The notes beneath the pieces were generated by a model, which was not told the origin of the DNA, searched no databases, and saw only the letters and a program-made list of their open reading frames with translations. A program made the translations under genes and the position numbers. From positions 310,001 through 374,000 of the forward strand of contig JBCCPK010000001.1 in NCBI GenBank assembly GCA_039024915.1: 64,000 nt of DNA, written 5' to 3'. Numbering within the stretch: the first letter of the stretch is position 1; the number at the start of each line of letters is the position of its first letter. The stretch is from Pseudomonadota bacterium. GTDB taxonomy: Bacteria > Pseudomonadota > Alphaproteobacteria > Rhizobiales > MH13. This document shows positions 27,188 through 36,753 of the stretch, in pieces.

Positions 27188-28147
27188 ATGCCCCCCACGA
27201 AAAGCATTGTAACTGTTGGCGAAATCCTTGTGGAATTTGTCTCTCATGAGCGCAACTGCGGTCTGGAGCGGGTGGCGCGCTATTCCGGGCCCTATCCGAG
27301 CGGTGCACCGGCGATCTTTCTCGATCAGGCTGCGCGGATGGGCGCAAGGGCGCAGCTTATAGGCGGCGTTGGAGATGACGGTTTTGGGCGTAGTGTGCTG
27401 GAGCGCCTGCGGACCGATGGTGTCGGTACCGAGGGCATTACTGTCTCACCCGATCATGCGACGGGGGTCGCGTTCGTGTCCTACTACAATAGCGGAGAGC
27501 GCACATTCATCTTCCATCTGCCAGGAACGGCGGCCGACCGCTTCGCAATTCCGCTGGCAAAGCTGAGGGCAGACGACACGATCCTGCATGTCTCGGCCTC
27601 GTCTTTGGGCGCACCAAGTCTGCGAGAGAAGATCATGGAAGCGGTCGACGCGGTCAGCGATGCCGGTGGTATGATCAGCTGTGACCCCAATGCGCGGCCC
27701 GAGTTGATGCGTGACGCAGCCGCCAAAGCTGCTGTCATGGATGTGGTCGGGCGCAGCACCTATGTCCTGCCCAGCATCAGTGATCTGCAGTTTCTTTATC
27801 CGGACATGAGCGAAGACACCGCGATTGCGCACCTGTTGGAAAACGGCGCACAGATTGTCGCGGTTAAACGCGGCGACAAAGGCGCCACGGTCATAGGGCC
27901 AGATGGGCCATACGAGTATGACGCGCACCGCGTTGACGAAGTCGACCCAACCGGGGCCGGCGATTGTTTCTGCGGGACTCTGATGGCGCTCTTAGCCCAG
28001 GGCGTCCCACTTCAAGAAGCCGGAAGGCAGGCCAATGCAGCGGGCGCAATTGCCGTCACGCGGCTTGGGCCAATGGAAGGCAATTCCACGCCGCAGGAGA
28101 TCGCAGCCTTCCTTGCTCACGCGGATCAGCCGGGCCTAAGTGCATGA
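27188..28147 (+). CDS. PfkB family sugar kinase (tagatose/ketohexose-kinase-like)
   Basis: 319 aa ribokinase-fold kinase. The N-terminus IVTVGEILVEFVS, the glycine-rich IGGVGDDGFGRSV and the C-terminal signature DPTGAGDCFCGTLMA with the catalytic Asp are present. Translationally coupled by an ATGA overlap to the GatZ-like gene, so a ketohexose such as tagatose is the likely substrate (inference). ATG 27188 has GGAGGA seven bases upstream; the upstream GTG/ATG codons lack one. Confidence 0.85.
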   Translation: MPPTKSIVTVGEILVEFVSHERNCGLERVARYSGPYPSGAPAIFLDQAARMGARAQLIGGVGDDGFGRSVLERLRTDGVGTEGITVSPDHATGVAFVSYYNSGERTFIFHLPGTAADRFAIPLAKLRADDTILHVSASSLGAPSLREKIMEAVDAVSDAGGMISCDPNARPELMRDAAAKAAVMDVVGRSTYVLPSISDLQFLYPDMSEDTAIAHLLENGAQIVAVKRGDKGATVIGPDGPYEYDAHRVDEVDPTGAGDCFCGTLMALLAQGVPLQEAGRQANAAGAIAVTRLGPMEGNSTPQEIAAFLAHADQPGLSA

Positions 28148-29397
28148 GCGTCGTTCGCAGTCTCATCGAAGCGAACCGCTTGGGCGCTCGCAAAGGTCTG
28201 CCGTGCTTCTGCACGGCCAACGAACATGTTTTGAGGGCGGTTCTGGACCAAACGGCCGCCACCGGCTTGCCAACGGTCATTGAGGCCACCTGCAACCAGG
28301 TCAATCAGGATGGTGGCTACACGGGCCTCGCCCCGCGGCAGTTCAAGGCCTGGTTAGACGAGCTTGCTACCGATGCCGGGGTACCGATGGACCAGATCAT
28401 TTTGGGCGGCGATCATCTCGGCCCGAACCCGTGGCGCGCGCGGCCCGTGGATGAGGCAATGGACAAGGCAGGCGAGATGGTGCGGCTGTATGCTGAGGCC
28501 GGGTTCACCAAGATCCATTTGGATGCCAGTATGGCCTGCGGCGGCGAACCTGACCCAAGCTTTGAGCAAATTGCGAACCGCGCAGCTGACCTGTGCGCAG
28601 TGGCCGAAGCGCACGCTCCCGATCCCGGCAAGCTTATCTATGTCATCGGGACTGAGGTCCCCATACCCGGCGGTGAGATTGACGAACCTGATGCGCTAGA
28701 CGTGACCTCCGTTGAGCGCTTTCATCAGACGATTTCAACGCATCAGGAAGCGTGGAACGCCCGCGGACTGAATGGAGCGTGGGAGCGCATCGTGTCCGTG
28801 GTGACCCAGCCGGGTGTCGATTTTGGTCACACCTCGGTCTACCCGTTTAAACCGGAAAAGGCGCAGCCGCTTGCGCAGTCCATTGCTGAGCATTCGGGCC
28901 TGACATTTGAAGCGCATTCAACGGACTACCAAAGCGATGACGCTCTGTCGGCGCTGGTCGACGCACACTTCTTTTTTCTCAAAGTGGGACCGGAGCTGAC
29001 CTTCCGTTTTCGCGAAGCGGTGTGGGCGCTGGCGAGGCTCGCGGCTGAAAGCGAACAGCCACCAAAACGCGATGTGCGCGCGGTGGTGATGGACGCGATG
29101 CAAAAAACGCCGCAACACTGGAGGGACTATTATCGGGGCAACGCGCGCGAAGTGGAGACACTGAAGGTCTTCAGTTACAGTGATCGTATTCGCTACTACT
29201 GGTCGGACGCCACGGTTGCAGAAGCGCTCGATGAGTTGATGTCGTTACTCGAGGCTCAACGCATCGCCGAAACCGAGATATCGCAAGCCTTCATGGGCCT
29301 CGCGTTCGGCGCGCTTACGTCGGATCCAACAGAGCTGATCAAGCGGCACATCCAGACAAGCGTCCGTCGGTACTTCCAAGCTGCGGGGCATGGCTGA
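28144..29397 (+). CDS. GatZ/KbaZ family protein, probable D-tagatose-6-phosphate 4-epimerase
   Basis: 417 aa TIM-barrel protein of the family annotated as the non-catalytic subunit of class II tagatose-bisphosphate aldolase (FCTANEHVLRAVLDQTAATG, LGGDHLGPNPWR, KIHLDASMACGG, TEVPIPGGE, FEAHSTDYQ). No GatY/KbaY catalytic partner lies in the window. A homologue in Agrobacterium is reported to be a tagatose-6-phosphate 4-epimerase, which fits pairing with a kinase. The epimerase role is therefore preferred, by inference. Confidence 0.85.
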   Translation: MSVVRSLIEANRLGARKGLPCFCTANEHVLRAVLDQTAATGLPTVIEATCNQVNQDGGYTGLAPRQFKAWLDELATDAGVPMDQIILGGDHLGPNPWRARPVDEAMDKAGEMVRLYAEAGFTKIHLDASMACGGEPDPSFEQIANRAADLCAVAEAHAPDPGKLIYVIGTEVPIPGGEIDEPDALDVTSVERFHQTISTHQEAWNARGLNGAWERIVSVVTQPGVDFGHTSVYPFKPEKAQPLAQSIAEHSGLTFEAHSTDYQSDDALSALVDAHFFFLKVGPELTFRFREAVWALARLAAESEQPPKRDVRAVVMDAMQKTPQHWRDYYRGNAREVETLKVFSYSDRIRYYWSDATVAEALDELMSLLEAQRIAETEISQAFMGLAFGALTSDPTELIKRHIQTSVRRYFQAAGHG

Positions 29398-29421
29398 TCG
29401 GGAGATCCTAGCTATCTGCTT

Positions 29422-30546
29422 TCACACCATGGAGAAGATCGCCTCGCGCCGCAGATCGCAGCATCCGCGTGCAACGGCATGCTGCGCAAAGGGGAGCAGC
29501 ACAAAGCGGGGTTTGGCCGTGCCATGCATGAGCAATCCCTCGTAGGCTTCGTCAAGCAGCGGAAGCGATCGTTCCAAGAGCGTCGTGAGGGGTCCGCCGA
29601 AAACGAGACTGCCGGGGTTCAGGACGCTGGTAATCGTGGACAGAGCCTGGGCGAGAACCTCGACCCATTCGTGTTGAACTTGCCGTGCGGCGCGCTCGCC
29701 TTGGTCTAACGCGTCAACAAAAGCGTCAAGCGAAACGCCTTCGCCGCCCAGCGCACCATAACGCGCCAAAAGGGCAAAGCGGCCAATGAAATTCTCGAGC
29801 CTGACAGGCGCTTCGGCAGAGCTTGGTTGCACGAACATGTGGCCAAACTCGCCCGCAAGCCCAGACTGGCCATCCATCAGCTTGCCGCCGCTGAGAATGG
29901 ATCCGCCCACGCCAACATCCATGGACAGCACGATGGTCATCTCGTCGGGCGCGACATGGCCGCGAATGACCTCGCCCATTGCAAGTGCGTTCGCATCGTT
30001 TTCAAGCGAGAGCGGGCCATAATCACCCAAATGGCGAGCCAGTTGATCGCGGAAGGACACATCTTTCCATCCAAGAAAAGGTGCGCGCATGACATAGCCT
30101 TCGCGGGTGATGATACCCGGCACCGCAACCGATACCCCGCCGATAGATGGCGCGCCTATCGCGACCTCCTGCACAAGTGACACCACACGATCCAGCATAG
30201 CTGCGGGCGCCCTGTCTTCGGTCTTGATTTGTTCGGCGGCCACAACGGTGCCAGCAAGATCCATTCGCAGCGCGATGACGAAACCAATGCCGGCATCAAC
30301 TCCGATGACGTGACAGTGGTCGGGGTTGATGGACACGCGCTCGCCTGGGCGACCAATGGTGCGGTGCGTATCGTGCTCAGCCGAGCCTGCGGTCCGTACA
30401 ATGCCTTCTTCCAGCAGCCGCGCGACGACGTTGCCCGCGGTCGCGCGGGTCTGCCCGATCGATCTGCCAAGATCTGCCCGGCTTTGCGGACCTTGCTGTG
30501 CAAGGCTCTGCAACAGATTGGCCTCAGCCTTTGAACGCCGCCTCAT
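29422..30546 (-). CDS. ROK family transcriptional regulator (NagC/XylR type)
   Basis: 374 aa. An N-terminal winged helix (residues about 8-55, GPQSRADLGRSIGQTRATAG) precedes a ROK sugar-binding domain (VIGVDAGIGF, GVSVAVPGII, ENDANALAMGE, GEFGHMF). The CxCGxxGC zinc motif common in ROK proteins is missing, and nothing suggests kinase activity. It is the last gene behind the ribose-type ABC transporter (gap 41 bp) and is convergent with pfkB-gatZ, so it probably controls both. Confidence 0.9.
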   Translation of the reverse strand: MRRRSKAEANLLQSLAQQGPQSRADLGRSIGQTRATAGNVVARLLEEGIVRTAGSAEHDTHRTIGRPGERVSINPDHCHVIGVDAGIGFVIALRMDLAGTVVAAEQIKTEDRAPAAMLDRVVSLVQEVAIGAPSIGGVSVAVPGIITREGYVMRAPFLGWKDVSFRDQLARHLGDYGPLSLENDANALAMGEVIRGHVAPDEMTIVLSMDVGVGGSILSGGKLMDGQSGLAGEFGHMFVQPSSAEAPVRLENFIGRFALLARYGALGGEGVSLDAFVDALDQGERAARQVQHEWVEVLAQALSTITSVLNPGSLVFGGPLTTLLERSLPLLDEAYEGLLMHGTAKPRFVLLPFAQHAVARGCCDLRREAIFSMV

Positions 30547-30587
30547 AATGTTAGGCTCCTGCCAAAGGGAGCAGACGAAGGCGCTGC

Positions 30588-31328
30588 TTAACCAGTAGCT
30601 CCCATCATCAGCCGCACGATCTCCTCATCATTGGTGTCTGCCGGCCTGCGCTCGCCCGCCACGATCCCGCGCGCCAGCACAATAATGCGGTCCGCCGCCG
30701 CGAAGATATCCGGCAGATTATGCGAGATCAGAATGATGCCAACACCTTGGGACTTGAGCCTCTCGATCAGCGCCATGACCTCGCGTTGCTCGGGGACCCC
30801 AAGGGCGGCGGTCGGCTCGTCCATGATGACCAATTTGGCTTTCCAATGAATAGCCCGCGCGATCGCGATCGCCTGTCTCTGCCCGCCTGAAAGATCGCGC
30901 ACCGGAGCCGAAGGATCAGGGATAACGATCCCCAGTCCCTTGAGCACCTCCTTGGCCGTCTCTCGCATGGTCCGGCGGTCGACGACGGGAATGCCCAAAA
31001 AGCGGCGCGTAGCCTCACGACCAAGATAGAGATTGAGGCCAGGGTCGAGATTGTCGGCCAAAGCTAGGTCCTGGTAGATCGTTTCGATCCCGGTCTGCCG
31101 TATTGCGTTCGGTGTCTTACCGGTGAGGCGTTCATCCTGGAACCGAACTTCGCCGCCTGTCGGCGTGTGTACGCCAGAGATCATCTTGATGACCGTTGAT
31201 TTCCCGGCCCCGTTATCACCCGCAAGCACCACGCACTCGCCCGCGTTGACGCCAAAGGAGACGTCCTTCACGGCCTCGTTGCCGCCGAAGCGTTTGTTCA
31301 GGTTCCGAGCTTCGAGGATCGGCGTCAT
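30588..31328 (-). CDS. Sugar ABC transporter ATP-binding protein, single-domain
   Basis: 246 aa. Walker A AGDNGAGKST, signature LSGGQRQA, Walker B LVIMDEPTAAL and the His switch in ISHNL are intact. It is of the ribose/xylose (CUT2) type but has one nucleotide-binding domain, about half of RbsA, so it would act as a homodimer. Its start overlaps the permease stop by ATGA. Confidence 0.92.
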   Translation of the reverse strand: MTPILEARNLNKRFGGNEAVKDVSFGVNAGECVVLAGDNGAGKSTVIKMISGVHTPTGGEVRFQDERLTGKTPNAIRQTGIETIYQDLALADNLDPGLNLYLGREATRRFLGIPVVDRRTMRETAKEVLKGLGIVIPDPSAPVRDLSGGQRQAIAIARAIHWKAKLVIMDEPTAALGVPEQREVMALIERLKSQGVGIILISHNLPDIFAAADRIIVLARGIVAGERRPADTNDEEIVRLMMGATG

Positions 31329-32338
31329 GATTGTGCGCCGGTGAGTTTGTCTCGCGACTGATCGACAAGCACGGCGACGATAATCACGAGGCCCACGGCG
31401 ACAAACTGCCAGTAGGGCGGCAGACCCGAGAAGACGAGACCGAATTGGATGACAGCGATGATGAACGCTCCGATGACCGTTCCCGTGATCGTCCCCTGTC
31501 CGCCCGTCAGGGATGCTCCGCCGATGAACACAGCGGCGACCGCGTACAGCAAGATCGGCTCACCCGCATTGGCTGCACCGGCAGAGAAGCGTCCGGTGTA
31601 GACCAATCCGCCCACACCGGCTGTCACGGCCGAGATCACGAAAAGCCAGATCAGATGCTTCTTGACGTCAACGCCGGCCCGCTCAACCGAGGCACGGTTC
31701 GCCCCCAGCGCGTAGGTGTGCACCCCGAAACGGGTGTGTGCCAGAAGGTAATGGCAAAGAAACGCCAGCACAGCAGCGACAACCACTGGCACGGGAAACC
31801 CCAGAATATCGCCGTTGCCGAAGGCCCGAGCCTCATCGCTTCGGATGGAAACGGTTGCACCACCGGCGACGATCAACGCTCCGCCGCGCGCGACGCCGTA
31901 TGTTCCCAAAGTTCCGATGAAACTTGGCACGTTGAGGATAGCCACGAGCCAGCCATTGACGAGGCCTACAATGACGGCGGCGAACGTTCCGACCAGCATG
32001 GCGAGGATGACAATTCCCCACCCGGAATCTGGCCCCGCGACGCGGATCACCAACGCCATGACGACGGCCGAAAGGCCGGTCGTGAAACCGATCGACAGGT
32101 CAATGTGCCCTGCCACGATGACAAGCGTCAGGCCCAGAGCCAGCAGCAGAATCTGAGAGGCTGCGATCGCGATCGACTGGATGTTGTAGACCCGGAAGAG
32201 AAATGTCTGCCCGGTTTCAGCGCGCGCATACAGCTCGAAGAAAACGAGGATCGCGAGCAGAAAGATCCATGACCACGCGCCCAAAAGGGGCTTCAGAAAC
32301 GAAGCCCCTACTGGTTTTTGTGCAGATATATCGCTCAT
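31325..32338 (-). CDS. Sugar ABC transporter permease (RbsC type)
   Basis: 337 aa inner-membrane protein with about 8-10 hydrophobic segments. The CUT2 family pattern is seen in ALGLTLVIVAGHIDLSIGF, LNVPSFIGTLGTYGVARGGA and GGASLTGGQGTITGTVIGAF. Both ends overlap the neighbours by four bases (ATGA), so binding protein, permease and ATPase are translated as one coupled unit. Confidence 0.93.
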   Translation of the reverse strand: MSDISAQKPVGASFLKPLLGAWSWIFLLAILVFFELYARAETGQTFLFRVYNIQSIAIAASQILLLALGLTLVIVAGHIDLSIGFTTGLSAVVMALVIRVAGPDSGWGIVILAMLVGTFAAVIVGLVNGWLVAILNVPSFIGTLGTYGVARGGALIVAGGATVSIRSDEARAFGNGDILGFPVPVVVAAVLAFLCHYLLAHTRFGVHTYALGANRASVERAGVDVKKHLIWLFVISAVTAGVGGLVYTGRFSAGAANAGEPILLYAVAAVFIGGASLTGGQGTITGTVIGAFIIAVIQFGLVFSGLPPYWQFVAVGLVIIVAVLVDQSRDKLTGAQS

Positions 32339-33306
32339 TCAGAGTAGATGAACTTAGCGATATCCGGATCGTCCACATTGTCAGCGTTGATGACCGTGAA
32401 GCCGGTACCGATGGAGGTCGGTACCGAGTTACCCGTCAAGACGGCATAGGCGGCCATGACACCGAAGTAACCGATCTCCGCGGGATGCTGCGCAATGGCC
32501 GCGTCCACCAAGCCGGTGGAGATATTATCGACAATGCTCTGCGGCGCATCGAACGCAATCACGGTCACGTTGTCGGCTGCCCCTGCCGCTTCAACGCCGT
32601 TACCCGCGCCGAGGGCGGAGAACAGGTTGGCACCGAAAACGCCGCTGACGTCGGGGTTACGTGCTAACACGGCGCTAAACTGCGATGCCGCAAGCGAAGC
32701 ATCGTTTTCGTTGTACTGCGTGTCCAACACGGTGACGCCCGGGAAATTCTCGGCCATTTCAGCCTTGAAGCCCTCTTCGCGCTGGTCTGTGGTCGAGATA
32801 CCCGGACGCACGTTCGACACGTACACCGTGCCTTCGCCACCAATCGCTTCCGCCATGAAGCGTGCGGCCATGCGGCCACCGCCGACATTGTCGGAAGCGA
32901 CATAAGCCATTGGGAAGTCGCCATCGCCAGCACCATCCTGGTACAGGCCATCGTCGATGAAGGTGTCGACGGTGATGACGGGAATGCCGGCTTCATGGGC
33001 GCGGCGCAGCGGCTCGATCATCTGCGTGGTGTCGGTCGGCGCAATCAAAATGGCATCGGGACCGCGCGCAATCACAGCGTCGAGAACAGGGGTCTGGAGC
33101 ACGGGATCAAACTCTTCGGCACCCTGGAAATTCACGGTTATGCCGAGAGCTTCAGCGGCAGCTTGTGCGCCGCGGTTCATGGTGATGTAAAAGGCGTCCG
33201 TTGTGAGACCCGGCACCAACGTGATATTGATGTCGTCCTGGGCGACGGCGGGCCCCGCCAAACCCAGCGTTGCCGCGCACACTGCGGCCTTCATGAAATT
33301 GCGCAT
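32335..33306 (-). CDS. Sugar ABC transporter periplasmic binding protein (RbsB type)
   Basis: 323 aa with a signal peptide ending near AVAQD (residue 22). The type I periplasmic fold is seen in DAVIARGPDAILIAPTDTTQ, AGIPVITVDTFID and VTVIAFDAPQSIVD. ATG 33306 has GGAGG eight bases upstream; the frame opens at 33363. The ligand is a sugar or polyol, probably the substrate of the neighbouring SDR, kinases and aldolase (inference). Confidence 0.92.
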   Translation of the reverse strand: MRNFMKAAVCAATLGLAGPAVAQDDINITLVPGLTTDAFYITMNRGAQAAAEALGITVNFQGAEEFDPVLQTPVLDAVIARGPDAILIAPTDTTQMIEPLRRAHEAGIPVITVDTFIDDGLYQDGAGDGDFPMAYVASDNVGGGRMAARFMAEAIGGEGTVYVSNVRPGISTTDQREEGFKAEMAENFPGVTVLDTQYNENDASLAASQFSAVLARNPDVSGVFGANLFSALGAGNGVEAAGAADNVTVIAFDAPQSIVDNISTGLVDAAIAQHPAEIGYFGVMAAYAVLTGNSVPTSIGTGFTVINADNVDDPDIAKFIYSE

Positions 33307-33464
33307 GCTGACTTCCTCCGTTTTATAGCTGGCCTTTGGCCATTCTTGTTGTTTTCGGCACATGGCCGGGGCGGTCTGAACGTGAGCTCGACACGACCAC
33401 CTTCCGACATCGTATCCTTCTTTTACAAATTGTCCAGAACGCAGCGACCGTTACGGCCAGCGGC

Positions 33465-34208
33465 TCAGCAGGCGGTGTAACCGCCATCAATGGGAAGCGC
33501 GACTCCGGTGATCATGGATGCCCCATCAGACAGCAGGAAAGCGACCGGTGCCGCGATCTCATCCTCAGTGGCCCAACGCCCAAGGGGCATCGCTTCAAGG
33601 AACGGCTTTTCAATATCTGGCCGTCCCCAATACCAAGCCGACATTGGGGTCATGACAACAGTGGGATGAACTCCGTTGACCCGGATGCCGTGCTTGCCCA
33701 GTTCGAGAGCGGATACCCGTGTGATGTTGTCGAGGGCCGCCTTCGATGCGCCATATGAAATGTGACCCTTCAAGGCGACCAGCGCGGCTTGGCTGGAAAC
33801 ATTGACGATCGCGCCGCCCTGACCCAGTCGGATCATCGTCTGCGAGGCATATTTGGTGACCAGCAGCGCCCCGCGCGTGTTGATCGCAATTGCCTTGTCG
33901 AAAATCTCGATGTCGGTATCCATCGGCGTCGCGATCTCGCCTCCGAAGCCCGCGCAGTTGACGACGCCCCACAGATCGAGGCCTTCCAAAGCCTCGCGAA
34001 CGCTGTCTTCGCTGGTAACATCAAACGCCAGCGCCTGTGCTCCGGTTTCCTTCGACAGTGCGTTGAGCTTGTCCGTATCGGTGCCGCTGGCGATTACCGG
34101 GACTTGAAGGCTGGTCAGATGCCGGACAATGGCACCGCCAATGCCGCCGCTTGCGCCGGTTACCAGAACGGGTCCAGCGATGTTCAGACCGCTTGCAGAA
34201 GACGCCAT
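33465..34208 (-). CDS. Short-chain dehydrogenase/reductase, polyol/xylulose-reductase-like
   Basis: 247 aa classical SDR: cofactor motif TGASGGIGG, NCAGF, catalytic Ser in NVSSQAA and YGASK (YxxxK). The segment VNGVHPTVVMTPM resembles L-xylulose or polyol dehydrogenases. It could oxidise a hexitol to a ketohexose for the kinases nearby (inference). ATG 34208 with GGGAGG eight bases upstream. Divergent from the aldolase-kinase operon and upstream of the binding-protein gene. Confidence 0.88.
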   Translation of the reverse strand: MASSASGLNIAGPVLVTGASGGIGGAIVRHLTSLQVPVIASGTDTDKLNALSKETGAQALAFDVTSEDSVREALEGLDLWGVVNCAGFGGEIATPMDTDIEIFDKAIAINTRGALLVTKYASQTMIRLGQGGAIVNVSSQAALVALKGHISYGASKAALDNITRVSALELGKHGIRVNGVHPTVVMTPMSAWYWGRPDIEKPFLEAMPLGRWATEDEIAAPVAFLLSDGASMITGVALPIDGGYTAC

Positions 34209-34300
34209 CAAAGCCCTCCCTTTCTTCTTGTTTGCCACCATGGATGGCCGGTTTTATCGCGTGGCAAGAGCCCCCGCAGCTTGCCTTTGTCGGTTGGCCA

Positions 34301-34352
34301 TAGCATAGCGACCTGCAAACAAAAGCAATGCTACATGAGCTTCGAACGTTCG
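34301..34352. promoter_or_regulatory. Two inverted repeats between divergent SDR and aldolase genes
   Basis: TAGCAT (34301-34306) and ATGCTA (34328-34333) form an inverted pair 21 bp apart, and CGAACGTTCG (34343-34352) is a perfect 10 bp palindrome just before the aldolase ATG. Both are candidate operators in the 145 bp divergent promoter region. Confidence 0.45.
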
Positions 34353-34353
34353 C

Positions 34354-35250
34354 ATGACCCATGAAATGACGACCGCCGAGCGGCGCGGATACCAACAAAT
34401 CTGCGCCCAGAACGGAATGATGATGGTGGTTGCAGCCGATCAGCGCGGCGGGATGCGCAAGGTCCTTGCAGACACGCCAGAAGCGCAATCAGCTATTGAT
34501 GAGAAGACCCTCGGACACGTCAAATCGGGGATCGTCAGGCATCTGGCCAACAAGGCGTCCTGCATCCTCCTCGATGCGGTGTGCGCGGTACCTGACGTGG
34601 TCGATGACGGCACACTGGCACGAGACACCGCCCTTCTGATTGGACTTGATGCGTCAGGCTGGGACACCGATGAAAATGGCTTCCGGATCTCCAAACTGGT
34701 TCCCGGAACAACCGCGCGCCGGGTCCGTGAATTGGGCGGAACAGGCGCCAAACTGATGGTGTATCTGCGCTCGGACACGCCCAACGCCAATACCGCTAAC
34801 ATGGAAACGATCCGTCAGTGCGTGGCAGACTTCGCCACCGAAGACCTTCTGCTTGTGGTGGAGTTCTTGACCTATCAGCTCGAAGGGGAGAGCGATGCGG
34901 ACTACGCGGCGGCCTTTCCTGACCTGATTATTGGCGGCACGAAGATCTGCATCGAGTTGGGCTCCAAGGTCCTCAAGCTACCCTATCCGGGTCATGCGGA
35001 AGCGTGCCGGAAAGTCACCGATCTGTGCAACGGCATACCCTGGGCCGTTCTCTCAGCGGGTGTCGATCACGAGACTTTCCTTGGCCAGGTTGAGACTGCC
35101 ATGCAGAACGGGGCTTCGGGTGTCATCGCTGGGCGTGCGCTTTGGAAGGATTGCATATCGCTCGATGATGCTGTGCTCGCCGACCGCCTTGAGACCATCG
35201 CGAGCGCTCGTCTGGCTGAAATCCAGGCGATTTTGCAGCGCTACGCATGA
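34354..35250 (+). CDS. LacD/YihT-like class I aldolase
   Basis: 298 aa TIM barrel of the tagatose-bisphosphate / sulfofructose-phosphate aldolase family (MMMVVAADQRGGMRKVLAD, LVVEFLTYQLEGESD, ELGSKVLKLPYPG with the probable Schiff-base Lys in LKLPYP, VLSAGVDHETF). It would cleave a ketohexose phosphate to two trioses. Starts a plus-strand operon with a ROK kinase (38 bp later) and a P-loop kinase. Exact substrate unknown. Confidence 0.85.
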   Translation: MTHEMTTAERRGYQQICAQNGMMMVVAADQRGGMRKVLADTPEAQSAIDEKTLGHVKSGIVRHLANKASCILLDAVCAVPDVVDDGTLARDTALLIGLDASGWDTDENGFRISKLVPGTTARRVRELGGTGAKLMVYLRSDTPNANTANMETIRQCVADFATEDLLLVVEFLTYQLEGESDADYAAAFPDLIIGGTKICIELGSKVLKLPYPGHAEACRKVTDLCNGIPWAVLSAGVDHETFLGQVETAMQNGASGVIAGRALWKDCISLDDAVLADRLETIASARLAEIQAILQRYA

Positions 35251-35287
35251 CGTACCGCGGCGTGCGATCGCCGACTGGTCACCATCG

Positions 35288-36202
35288 ATGAACACGCCTG
35301 CGCGCACGGCAATCGGCGTGGATGTCGGCGGCACCAACATCAGGGCAGCGCGCATCGATGCCTCTGGAAGCATCCTTGAGCATCGCATTGAAAAGGTTGA
35401 GCGGGGCCGCGAAGAGTTCGCCCGACAGATCAGCGCAATGGTCGGCGGCGTAAAGGATGCCAGCTGCATCGGCGTTGGGGTCGGCATACCCGGTCGGGTT
35501 GAGGCTCACCACAATCGCATTCTATCCGCAGGTTACCTTGATATCGCGGGCCTCGACCTTGTTGGCCTTCTCGACGGCACGCATGGTCTACCAGCGACCT
35601 TGGAAAACGACGCTCTGATGGCCTTGATCGCGGAGGTGCATTGGCGACCGCAGTTGAAGGACGGGCTCATCCTGATGGTAACGATCGGCACCGGAATTGG
35701 TGGGGCAATCGTTCACGATGAGATGCCGTGGTATGGCGGTGGCCTCGCCGGGCAGTTCGGTCACATCGTTGTAGGGAACGCGGACGGCGAACCGGGCGAC
35801 GTGCGATGCAATTGCGGTCGCTATGGCTGCGTTGAGACTTACAGCTCTGGGACCGCACTGCGCGCCCTCATCAAGCAAGCAGGCCTCCCCGAGGACCTTA
35901 GGGCAAGCGATCTGTTGGCGCGCGCTCAAGCGGGCGACAGCATCGCTTCCGACATCCTGGACCGTTGGAGCGTGCCGTTTCAGCGTGCGCTTGAAACGCT
36001 GACCTCGGCGTTTGATCCGCGGCTGATCATCATCGGCGGTGGGCTAGGTGAGCAGATGGTCCAAGCGCTGCAAAGAACCGAGCAGCGCAGCGCGTGGTTT
36101 GAGGTGCCGGTCGAGGCCGCCATCTTGAAGGATGATGCGGGCGTGATCGGCGCGGGGCTGCATTGCTTCCCCCTATCACAACGCATGGCAGCACGGGCAT
36201 GA
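35288..36202 (+). CDS. ROK family sugar kinase
   Basis: 304 aa. The ATP-binding DVGGTNIRAA, catalytic Asp in LENDALMA, TIGTGIGGAIV and the complete zinc motif CNCGRYGCVE mark a catalytic ROK kinase, unlike the ROK regulator at 29422. The zinc-adjacent motif reads GQFGH where GE(L/F)GH is usual. It presumably phosphorylates a hexose or hexulose taken up by the adjacent ABC transporter. It overlaps the next gene by ATGA. Confidence 0.9.
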   Translation: MNTPARTAIGVDVGGTNIRAARIDASGSILEHRIEKVERGREEFARQISAMVGGVKDASCIGVGVGIPGRVEAHHNRILSAGYLDIAGLDLVGLLDGTHGLPATLENDALMALIAEVHWRPQLKDGLILMVTIGTGIGGAIVHDEMPWYGGGLAGQFGHIVVGNADGEPGDVRCNCGRYGCVETYSSGTALRALIKQAGLPEDLRASDLLARAQAGDSIASDILDRWSVPFQRALETLTSAFDPRLIIIGGGLGEQMVQALQRTEQRSAWFEVPVEAAILKDDAGVIGAGLHCFPLSQRMAARA

Positions 36203-36753
36203 AGCGCGCGGTGCTCATCAATGGCGTGCCCGCAAGCGGCAAATCAACGGTGGCTGCCAGCCTGGTCGCCTACTTACAAACGAATAGTGTCATGGCGATC
36301 CCTCTGACCCTGGATGTGGTCAAGGAGGCGCTCTTCAATCATGTTGGCACGGGCGACCGGGAGCACAACCGTATGCTTGGCCGCGCAAGCTATGAAGCGA
36401 TCTTTTCGAGCATCGCCGCTTTTCCCGATGAGGTCGTACCCGTGGTGGATGCATGGCACGGCTTTCAGCCGACCGAGATCGTTGAACAACGCCTCAGCAT
36501 GGCAAAAATCGAGCGCTGCGTTGAGATTTGGTGCAAGGTCTCACCACAGTGCGCGGCGGAGCGTTACAGGGCTCGCGCTGATGAACGGCGAACGGGCCAC
36601 CCGCCAGCCTCTTATGCGCTGGAACTTCAAGCGTTGGCCGAAAAGGCCAAACCGCTCGGCTTAGGGCCGGTTATTGAGATCGACACCGAAAGGCCACTTG
36701 ATCAAGTGCGTTTTGCGCGCGTCTTGGCACATCTGGCGACCAGTTCTTTCTGA
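36199..36753 (+). CDS. AAA/P-loop small-molecule kinase-like protein
   Basis: 184 aa with Walker A NGVPASGKST, VVDAWHG (Walker-B-like) and a lid with RYRARADERRTGHP. This resembles gluconokinase-like or Zeta-toxin-like P-loop phosphotransferases. As the third gene of an aldolase-kinase operon, a sugar or sugar-acid kinase is more likely than a toxin: no antitoxin gene is seen. Substrate unknown. The following 206 bp show no feature. Confidence 0.75.
   Translation: MKRAVLINGVPASGKSTVAASLVAYLQTNSVMAIPLTLDVVKEALFNHVGTGDREHNRMLGRASYEAIFSSIAAFPDEVVPVVDAWHGFQPTEIVEQRLSMAKIERCVEIWCKVSPQCAAERYRARADERRTGHPPASYALELQALAEKAKPLGLGPVIEIDTERPLDQVRFARVLAHLATSSF

Noticed and set aside
36199-36753. Zeta-type toxin of a toxin-antitoxin system
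   Set aside because: No epsilon-like or other antitoxin gene adjacent; translational coupling to a ROK sugar kinase points to metabolism.
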